This document shows positions 14,618 through 20,400 of a stretch of DNA of 27,640 bases, piece after piece. Origin of the DNA: Cupriavidus sp. (GTDB taxonomy: Bacteria; Pseudomonadota; Gammaproteobacteria; Burkholderiales; Burkholderiaceae). The stretch lies in contig JABFVP010000246.1 of NCBI GenBank assembly GCA_013362725.1, forward strand, positions 1-27,640. The letters are read 5' to 3'. The notes under the pieces were generated by a model. The model saw only the letters and a program-made list of their open reading frames with translations. It was not told where the DNA came from and ran no database searches. Both the position numbers and the translations under genes were made by a program. The first letter of the stretch is position 1, and every line of letters begins with the position of its first letter.

Positions 14618-15550
14618 ATGCCTGCCATGCCCGCCGCCATCGTCGATGCCCACCACCACCTGTGGCGGCTGGGCTGCGCGCGCCATCCCTGGCTGCAGGA
14701 GGGGTACGACCCTGCCGCCTTCTTCCTCGGCGACTACGCCGCGCTGCGGCAGGACTTCGATCCGGCCGACTACCTGCGCCAGTGGGACGGCCTGCCCCTG
14801 GTTGCCAGCGTCCACGTGGAAGCCGAACGTCATGCCGACGAATCGGTGGCCGAGACCGCGTGGCTGCACCAGGTCCACGCGCGCCACGGCTTTCCCAACG
14901 CGGTGGTCGCGCATGCCGACTTCAACAGCGGCACGCTGGCGGCACAGCTGCGCGCGCACCAGGCCTTCCCGCTGGTGCGGGGCGTGCGATGCAAGCCGCG
15001 CACCAGCCGGACGGCGGATGACAGCGTGCGCGGGCAGCCCGGCACGCTGCAGGATCCGCGCTGGCTGTCCGGCCTGCAGCGGCTGGCCGAGCACGGCCTG
15101 GCGTGGGACCTGCGGGTGCCATGGTGGCACCTGGAGGAAGCCGCCGAGGCGATCGCTGCGGTACCAGGCCTGGCCGTGGTGGTGGAACACACCGGCCTGC
15201 CGTGGGACCGCACCGAAGCCGGCCTGTCCGGCTGGCGCCGCGGCCTGGCGGCATTGGCCAGTCTGCCGGGCGTGCACCTGAAGCTGTCCGAGTTCGGCCT
15301 GCCGGGTGCGGCATGGGATCGCGCCGGCAATGTCGCCGTCATTCGCCAGGCGCTGGAGATCTTCGGCTGGCAGCGCTGCATGTTCGCCAGCAACCTGCCC
15401 GTGTCGGGGCTGCGCGCATCGCTGCATGAAATCGTCAATACCGTCGCCGCCGCGCTCGAAGGCCTGCCCGACGCCGCCGCGCACGCGGTGTGGCACGACA
15501 ACGCCAGGCGCTTTTACCGGATCGGGACGCCCGGGGCGAGCCTGCGCTGA
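14618..15550 (+). CDS. Amidohydrolase-2 family hydrolase (lactonase-like), copy B
   Basis: 310 residues, a paralogue of the protein at 5893-6822 and of nearly equal length. The HxH metal motif is DAHHHLWR (10-17); VHVEAER and EHTGLPWDR near 190 follow. The C-terminal active-site region reads ASNLPVSGL, where copy A has ASNYPVDSL, so an aspartate that may be catalytic is replaced by serine. This could mean changed chemistry or substrate. The gene sits between the TRAP receptor gene (9-base gap) and the dctQ-type gene (28-base gap), so it is expressed with the transporter and probably acts on the imported compound or its first product. Confidence 0.83.
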   Translation: MPAMPAAIVDAHHHLWRLGCARHPWLQEGYDPAAFFLGDYAALRQDFDPADYLRQWDGLPLVASVHVEAERHADESVAETAWLHQVHARHGFPNAVVAHADFNSGTLAAQLRAHQAFPLVRGVRCKPRTSRTADDSVRGQPGTLQDPRWLSGLQRLAEHGLAWDLRVPWWHLEEAAEAIAAVPGLAVVVEHTGLPWDRTEAGLSGWRRGLAALASLPGVHLKLSEFGLPGAAWDRAGNVAVIRQALEIFGWQRCMFASNLPVSGLRASLHEIVNTVAAALEGLPDAAAHAVWHDNARRFYRIGTPGASLR

Positions 15551-15578
15551 GTCCCCGTCCACCCAGGAGTCCTCAATC

Positions 15579-16079
15579 ATGAACCGAATTACGCTGCGCC
15601 TGATCCAGGGCGCGATGGTCGCCATGATGGCCGCCATGATCGTGCTGGTCTTTGGCAACGTGGTGCTGCGCTACGTCTTCAATTCCGGCATTGCCTTCTC
15701 CGAGGAAGCCTCGCGCTTCATCTTCATGTGGCTGACGCTGACCGGCGCCCTGCTGGTGATGCATGACAAGGCCCACCTGGGGATGTCCACCGTGGTATCG
15801 CGGCTGGGCGAGACCGGGCAGCGTGCCTGCCGCCTGCTCGCCGACGCGGGCGCGCTGGGCTGCTGCCTGCTGCTGGCCCATGGCGCCTGGCAGCTGGTGG
15901 CGATCGGCATGGACGACCGTGCGCCCGTCACCGGCGTGCCGCTGGGCGTGGTCTATGCCTGCCTGCTGGTGTGCAGCGTCGGCATGGCGGCGATGCTGCT
16001 GCACGGGCTGTGGCGCCTCGCCAGCGGCCGCATGGCGCAGCATGAACTGGTGCCGCAGTCCGGCACCTCCGGCGAATAA
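15579..16079 (+). CDS. TRAP transporter small membrane subunit (DctQ family)
   Basis: 166 residues with four predicted membrane helices (about 10-30, 48-66, 87-107 and 124-148). The segment VFGNVVLRYVFNSGIAFSEE and the following RFIFMWLTLTGA are typical of DctQ proteins. The subunit partners with the large subunit to form the sodium-driven TRAP permease in the inner membrane. A frame open from 15306 is longer, but ATG 15579 has CAGGAG at a good distance and gives the family N-terminus. It ends 16 bases before the large-subunit gene. Confidence 0.92.
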   Translation: MNRITLRLIQGAMVAMMAAMIVLVFGNVVLRYVFNSGIAFSEEASRFIFMWLTLTGALLVMHDKAHLGMSTVVSRLGETGQRACRLLADAGALGCCLLLAHGAWQLVAIGMDDRAPVTGVPLGVVYACLLVCSVGMAAMLLHGLWRLASGRMAQHELVPQSGTSGE

Positions 16080-16095
16080 GCACAGGGAGCCTGCC

Positions 16096-17373
16096 ATGAC
16101 CATCTTTGTCTTTGTCGGCTCGCTGCTGGGCGCGATGTCGCTCGGCATGCCCATCGCCTTTGCGCTGCTCGCCTCCGGCGTCGCGCTGATGCTGCACCTG
16201 GGCAATTTCGATACGCAGATCCTCGCGCAGAACATGCTCGAGGGCGTCAACAACTATCCGCTGATGGCGGTGCCGTTCTTCATGCTGGCGGGCGAGCTGA
16301 TGAACGCCGGCGGGCTGTCGCGGCGCATCGTGCGCGTCGCCGACGCGGCGGTCGGGCACGTCCGCGGCGGGCTGGGCTACGTGGCGATCATCGCGGCGAC
16401 GGTGGTGGCCAGCATCTCCGGCTCCGCGGTGGCCGATACCGCCGCGGTCGCCGCGCTGCTGATCCCGATGATGCGCAATGCCGGCTACAACGTGCCGCGC
16501 GCGGCGGGCCTGATCGCGGCGGGCGGCATCATCGCGCCGGTGATACCGCCGTCGATCGCCATCGTGGTGTTCGGCGTGGTGGCGCAGGTGTCGATCACCA
16601 AGCTGTTCCTCGCCGGCATCGCCCCCGGCGCGATGATGGCGCTGACGCTCGCCGTCACCTGGCACTTCTGCGCACGCAAGGAAAAGCTCGCGCCCACCGA
16701 GCCGTTCAATGCCCGCCGCCTGGCCCGGGCCGCGCTCGACGGCGTGTGGGCCCTGGTGCTGCCGGTGGTGATCATCGGCGGCATGAAGATCGGCGCCTTC
16801 ACGCCGACCGAGGCAGCGGTGGTGGCGGTGGTCTACGCCATGGTGGTCGGCCGCTTCGTCTACGGCGAACTGAAGCTGCGCGCGCTGCCGGAACTGATCG
16901 TCACCGCGGCCAAGACCTCCGCCACGGTGCTGTTCCTGGTGGCCTGCGCGCTGGTGTCGGCATGGCTGATCACCATCGCCAATATCCCGGCGCAGGTGAC
17001 CGACCTGCTCGAACCCTTCATCGACAACAAGATCCTGCTGATGCTGGTCATCATGATCCTGGTGATCGTGGTGGGCACCGCGCTCGACCTGATGCCGACG
17101 GTGCTGATCATGACGCCGATCCTGATGCCGGTAATCACCAAGGCGGGCATCGACCCGGTGTATTTCGGCGTGATGTTCGTGCTCAACAACGCGATCGGCC
17201 TGCTGACGCCGCCGGTGGGCACGGTGCTCAACGTGGTGGCGGGCACGTCGCGCTGCAGCCTGGACAGCGTGATCGGCGGGGTCTGGCCGTTCCTGCTGAG
17301 CCTGACCGCGCTGATGTTCCTGTTCGTGCTGTTCCCGCAGCTGATCCTGGTGCCGGCCGCATGGCTGCATTGA
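16096..17373 (+). CDS. TRAP transporter large membrane subunit (DctM family)
   Basis: 425 residues, the normal DctM length, with about 12 hydrophobic segments. The family features NYPLMAVPFFMLAGELMNAGG (about 54-74), SGSAVADTAAVAALLIPMM, GIIAPVIPPSIA and the C-terminal NNAIGLLTPPVGTVLNV are visible. It forms the ion-coupled translocation channel for an organic acid captured by the receptor encoded at 13628-14608. ATG 16096 follows AGGGAG; a longer frame from 15763 overlaps the small-subunit gene and lacks family character. The operon continues 40 bases later with the hydroxy-acid oxidase. Confidence 0.95.
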   Translation: MTIFVFVGSLLGAMSLGMPIAFALLASGVALMLHLGNFDTQILAQNMLEGVNNYPLMAVPFFMLAGELMNAGGLSRRIVRVADAAVGHVRGGLGYVAIIAATVVASISGSAVADTAAVAALLIPMMRNAGYNVPRAAGLIAAGGIIAPVIPPSIAIVVFGVVAQVSITKLFLAGIAPGAMMALTLAVTWHFCARKEKLAPTEPFNARRLARAALDGVWALVLPVVIIGGMKIGAFTPTEAAVVAVVYAMVVGRFVYGELKLRALPELIVTAAKTSATVLFLVACALVSAWLITIANIPAQVTDLLEPFIDNKILLMLVIMILVIVVGTALDLMPTVLIMTPILMPVITKAGIDPVYFGVMFVLNNAIGLLTPPVGTVLNVVAGTSRCSLDSVIGGVWPFLLSLTALMFLFVLFPQLILVPAAWLH

Positions 17374-17413
17374 GCCCACCATCGTTTCGCTTCTTATCCT
17401 TGCAGGACACAGC

Positions 17414-18571
17414 ATGTCATCCATCAACGAGATCGAGGACCTGCGCCGGCTCGCCCGGCGGCGGGTGCCGCGCATGTTCTATGAATACGCCGACTCCGGT
17501 TCGTGGACCGAGTCCACCTACCGCGCCAACCAGCGCGAGTTCGGACGCATCCTGCTGCGCCAGCGCGTGGCCGTGGATATCGGCGAGCGCCGCGTCGCCA
17601 CGCGGATGCTGGACCAGGACGTCGCCATGCCGGTGGCGATCGCCCCGACCGGGCTGGCCGGCATGCAGCATGCCGACGGCGAGATCCTGGCCGCCCGCGC
17701 CGCGCGCGATTTCGGCGTGCCGTTCACCTTGTCCACGGTCAGCATCTGCTCGATCGAGGACGTGGCCGAGGCCACCGGCGGCCATCCGTTCTGGTTCCAG
17801 CTCTACGTGATGCGCGACCGCGCCTTCGTCGAACGCCTGATCGACCGCGCACGCGCCGCCGGCTGCCCGGCGCTGGTGCTGACGCTGGACTTGCCGGTCA
17901 GCGCGCAGCGCCACAAGGACCTGCGCAACGGCCTGTCGGCGCCGCCGCGGCTGACGCCGTGGAACCTGCTCAACATGATGGGCAAGCCGCGCTGGTGCCT
18001 GGGCATGCTGGGCACGCGCCGCCGCACCTTCGGCAACATCATCGGCCATGTGCAGGGCGTCGACGACATGACCTCGCTCGCCGACTGGTCGAGCCGCCAG
18101 TACGACCCGACGCTGGACTGGGACGACGTGGCGTGGATCCGCCGCCGCTGGCCCGGCAAGCTGGTGCTCAAGGGCATCCAGGACGTCGAGGATGCGCGGC
18201 TGGCGTGCCAGTCGGGGGCGGATGCGCTGATCGTGTCCAACCACGGCGGCCGCCAGCTCGACGGCGCGCCGGCATCGATCCGCGCCCTGCCCGCCATCGC
18301 CGAGGCCGTGGGCGAGCGCATCGAAGTCCATATGGACGGCGGCATCCGTTCCGGGCAGGACGTGCTCAAGGCGGTCGCCCTTGGCGCCAAAGGCGTCTAT
18401 ATCGGCCGTCCGATGCTGTATGGACTTGGCGCCATGGGACAGGCCGGCGTGACACGCGCGCTGGAGATCATCCGCAAGGAACTCGACCTGACCATGGCCT
18501 TCTGCGGCCACACCGACATCCGCGCGGTCGGCCGGGACATCCTGCTGCCGCCGCATCCGTCCGCCGCGTAG
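17414..18571 (+). CDS. FMN-dependent alpha-hydroxy-acid oxidase/dehydrogenase
   Basis: 385 residues, a member of the family of L-lactate dehydrogenase LldD, glycolate oxidase and mandelate dehydrogenase. The FMN-binding PTGLAGMQHADGE (78-90), FQLY (128-131), Lys253 and the active-site SNHGGRQLDGAP (275-286) with catalytic His277 and Arg280 are all present, as is Tyr24 near the N-terminus. It should oxidise a 2-hydroxy acid to the 2-oxo acid, passing electrons to oxygen or the quinone pool. Placed directly after a TRAP organic-acid transporter, it probably oxidises the imported acid or a product of the amidohydrolase. The side-chain specificity cannot be read from sequence. Confidence 0.93.
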   Translation: MSSINEIEDLRRLARRRVPRMFYEYADSGSWTESTYRANQREFGRILLRQRVAVDIGERRVATRMLDQDVAMPVAIAPTGLAGMQHADGEILAARAARDFGVPFTLSTVSICSIEDVAEATGGHPFWFQLYVMRDRAFVERLIDRARAAGCPALVLTLDLPVSAQRHKDLRNGLSAPPRLTPWNLLNMMGKPRWCLGMLGTRRRTFGNIIGHVQGVDDMTSLADWSSRQYDPTLDWDDVAWIRRRWPGKLVLKGIQDVEDARLACQSGADALIVSNHGGRQLDGAPASIRALPAIAEAVGERIEVHMDGGIRSGQDVLKAVALGAKGVYIGRPMLYGLGAMGQAGVTRALEIIRKELDLTMAFCGHTDIRAVGRDILLPPHPSAA

Positions 18572-18580
18572 TTTTTCTTG
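18570..18580 (+). promoter_or_regulatory. Recurrent operator half-site AGTTTTTCTTG
   Basis: This 11-mer is identical to the right arm of the 10062-10100 inverted repeat and overlaps the hydroxy-acid oxidase stop codon, 47 bases before the PPC gene. No inverted partner is visible. It may give the last gene separate control by the same regulator, or be chance. Confidence 0.35.
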
Positions 18581-18627
18581 CCGTAGCCACAAACCCAGAC
18601 GCAAACAAACCAGACCGGAGACAACAG

Positions 18628-19239
18628 ATGATCATCCTTCGTCAGACGCTGCGCGCCCGCCGGGCGCTCGCCACTTTCGCAGCGGCCACCGCCGTCGGCG
18701 CCGTCGCCCTGATGCCCACGCCAGCCGCGGCGCAGCCCGCGCCATCCGCCGAATGCAAGGCGGCACTGGACGCCCGCGCCCAGAACCCCAACTACCCGCG
18801 CGACAGCGTGCCGCGCTACATCAAGACCCCCACCGGCTACCTGCTGGTGCTGCGCATGGGCGACAACGTGTTCGAGCAGATCGAGGCCTTTGCCGTCTGC
18901 GAGAAGGTCCCGAGCGCGAGCCTGTCCGCGATCGGCTTCGCCAACGTCACGTTCGGTTTCTGGGATGCCGCGAAGAAGCAATTCAACCCGCGCACCTTCC
19001 GCAACGTGGAGATGGCCAGCATCGTCGGCAGCCTGGCGTGGAAGGAAGGCAAGCCGTCCATCCATGCGCATGGCGTGGCCGGGGACAGCAGCTTCGACAC
19101 GTATGGCGGCCATATCCTGTCGATGGAGGTCGGCACCGGATCACTGGAGGTAACGGTGATCACGCACTCCCAGCTTCTTGAACGCGGGACCGATCCGCGT
19201 ATCGGTGCCAATGTGCTTGGGCTACGCGATACACACTGA
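18628..19239 (+). CDS. Exported PPC-domain (DUF296) protein
   Basis: 203 residues. A Sec signal peptide with a long alanine-rich core is cleaved near PAAA-Q (about residue 35). The mature part carries a PPC domain (plants and prokaryotes conserved, DUF296) at about 60-190: YLLVLRMGDNVFEQIEAFA, then IGFANVTFGFWD, then the histidine cluster IHAHGVAGDSSF...GGHI. In related bacterial PPC proteins such histidines bind a metal. Cytoplasmic PPC proteins and plant AT-hook PPC proteins are not exported, so this is an unusual periplasmic version. CGGAG precedes the ATG. As last gene of the plus operon it may bind the substrate, but no enzyme activity can be assigned. Confidence 0.75.
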   Translation: MIILRQTLRARRALATFAAATAVGAVALMPTPAAAQPAPSAECKAALDARAQNPNYPRDSVPRYIKTPTGYLLVLRMGDNVFEQIEAFAVCEKVPSASLSAIGFANVTFGFWDAAKKQFNPRTFRNVEMASIVGSLAWKEGKPSIHAHGVAGDSSFDTYGGHILSMEVGTGSLEVTVITHSQLLERGTDPRIGANVLGLRDTH

Positions 19240-19320
19240 GGCGTCGAACCGCGCTCAGAGCGCGCGCAGGCTGCCCTCGAGCCGATAGAAGTCCTCGTCA
19301 GCCTGCGGGCGCTTTCAGAA

Positions 19321-19908
19321 TCAGAATCGGTAACGCACGTACCCGGTAATGAAATCCGTGCCCGGATTGGGTTTCTTGATACCGGCATTGGACAAATGCT
19401 GAAGCCGAATCCCGATCTCAGTGTCGAGGTCCTTGCCAAACGCCAGACCAAAGCCAATGGTTTCGCTGAACCGAAAGGCGGTGCTGTAGTAATGCTCCGG
19501 CGAGGTGCTGACGTGGTTGACCAGTCGAACGCCCACCGAGGCTTCCAGGAACGGAACCTTGGTGCCACCGCGCTTCTCCAGCCGGAATACCGGAGAAGCG
19601 CCTACTTCTATCACATCGCGCCCTGCCCTGGCGTCCCATCTGGCCAGATCGACTTCCCAGTGCAGCCTTGTCTGCCAGCCCTGCGGATTGCCCCATGCGA
19701 AACCAGAATCCCACAGCAAGCCGATCTCGTATTTGTTGATATTGTGCGAGGGGTCGCGCCCGACACCGACATGGACCGCCGGAGCGGCATGGCACAGTGC
19801 GGCGCCAGAGGCGGCGAACGTCGCGATTGCCAATGGCAATGTGTATCTGCAAAACCGGGGCAGTTTCGCTTCGCGCGGAGACAATATCGTGGACACCATC
19901 GATGTCAT
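19321..19908 (-). CDS. pagL: PagL-like lipid A 3-O-deacylase (acyloxyacyl hydrolase)
   Basis: 195 residues: a signal peptide ending near CHA-A (residue 41), then an eight-stranded outer-membrane barrel ending in the terminal aromatic signature YVRYRF. PagL removes the 3-O acyl chain of lipid A in the outer membrane. The motif HLSNAGIKKPNPG carries His171 and Ser173, matching His126 and Ser128 of the Pseudomonas aeruginosa enzyme. The third catalytic position, Glu140 there, aligns with Asp185. The start at 19908 is uncertain, with a weak Shine-Dalgarno; nearby alternatives would shorten only the signal peptide. The upstream gap holds an ACCGCT/AGCGGT hairpin (19973-19989). It is a single-gene unit facing the end of the plus operon. 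Confidence 0.82.
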   Translation of the reverse strand: MTSMVSTILSPREAKLPRFCRYTLPLAIATFAASGAALCHAAPAVHVGVGRDPSHNINKYEIGLLWDSGFAWGNPQGWQTRLHWEVDLARWDARAGRDVIEVGASPVFRLEKRGGTKVPFLEASVGVRLVNHVSTSPEHYYSTAFRFSETIGFGLAFGKDLDTEIGIRLQHLSNAGIKKPNPGTDFITGYVRYRF

Positions 19909-20079
19909 GCTCGCTCATGTGTTTTCGCCGAAACGTGGAGATGGGATCCGCTGCGGCGCCCTACTCATCGTAACCGCTCCGCCAGCGGTAACGGCTGACG
20001 GATGAGCATGGCTTGTGTCCCTCCGCACAGAGCAGGACAAGGAACGATAGAGCTGGAGCCAGGGTGATGAAATACGCAT

Positions 20080-20110
20080 AAAAAAAGGACCTAGATCGCT
20101 CTAAGTCCTT
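20080..20110 (-). terminator. Intrinsic terminator of tRNA-Val
   Basis: On the minus strand AAGGACTTAGA pairs with TCTAGGTCCTT (11 bp, one G-T pair) around a GCGA tetraloop, followed by a T-run (20086-20080). It lies 20 bases after the tRNA 3' end. Confidence 0.9.
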
Positions 20111-20130
20111 GATTCTTGCTGGTGGAGCGG

Positions 20131-20206
20131 TGGTGGGTGCTGAGGGGTTCGAACCCCCGACCTACGCCTTGTAAGGGCGCCGCTCTACCAACTGAGCTAA
20201 GCACCC
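20131..20206 (-). tRNA. tRNA-Val: tRNA-Val (anticodon UAC)
   Basis: 76 nt including an encoded CCA end (20133-20131). The acceptor arm GGGTGCT (20206-20200) pairs with AGCACCC (20141-20135). The D arm TAGCTCAGTTGGTAGAGC, the anticodon loop CTTACAA with TAC at 20173-20171, and the T arm GGGGGTTCGAACCCC are all standard. UAC reads GUA and GUG valine codons. It is a single tRNA between lon and pagL, with its own promoter and terminator. Confidence 0.97.
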
Positions 20207-20293
20207 GCTCGACCATCGCAGGCTGTCTGCCTGCAACTCGCTGAACGCTCCGCACCTCGCGGCAGATGCCGTGGTTTGCGTTGCGAGGGCGCA

Positions 20294-20323
20294 AGTTTAA
20301 TACATGTGATTTCTGTTTGCCAA
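20294..20323 (-). promoter_or_regulatory. Likely sigma-70 promoter of tRNA-Val
   Basis: On the minus strand TTGGCA (20323-20318), 18 bases, TAAACT (20299-20294). The implied start near 20287 gives a leader of about 80 nt, which contains a perfect GCAGGC/GCCTGC hairpin (20218-20234) next to the mature 5' end. Confidence 0.45.
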
Positions 20324-20336
20324 GACCCGCGCGGAC

Positions 20337-20375
20337 AAAAAAACGCCGCCGGGCATCGCTGCCCTGCGGCGTTTT
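20337..20375 (-). terminator. Intrinsic terminator of lon
   Basis: On the minus strand ACGCCGC pairs with GCGGCGT, and inside it GGGCA pairs with TGCCC around a GCGA loop, with one mismatch (20350/20365). A T-run follows (20343-20337). It begins about 25 bases after the lon stop. Confidence 0.88.
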
Positions 20376-20400
20376 GTTCATGCGGCGCAGGCGTGCGTCG

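Noticed and set aside
19250..19264. CGCGCTC-A-GAGCGCG palindrome after the PPC gene as a terminator.
   Set aside because: A one-base loop cannot form a normal hairpin and no T-run follows on either strand.
19255..19311. Minus-strand stretch ending in a stop that reads ADEDFYRLEGSLRAL, resembling a protein C-terminus.
   Set aside because: Only about 18 codons with a stop just upstream and no family match; it may be a gene remnant but cannot be supported.
20131..20206. tRNA-Val as a possible integration site for a mobile element.
   Set aside because: No integrase, no direct repeat of the tRNA 3' end and no phage-like genes were found on either side.
20218..20234. GCAGGC/GCCTGC hairpin in the tRNA-Val leader, with a similar stem in the lon leader (about 22894-22916).
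   Set aside because: Short GC-rich stems of this kind are common at this base composition; the loops differ and no shared function is indicated.
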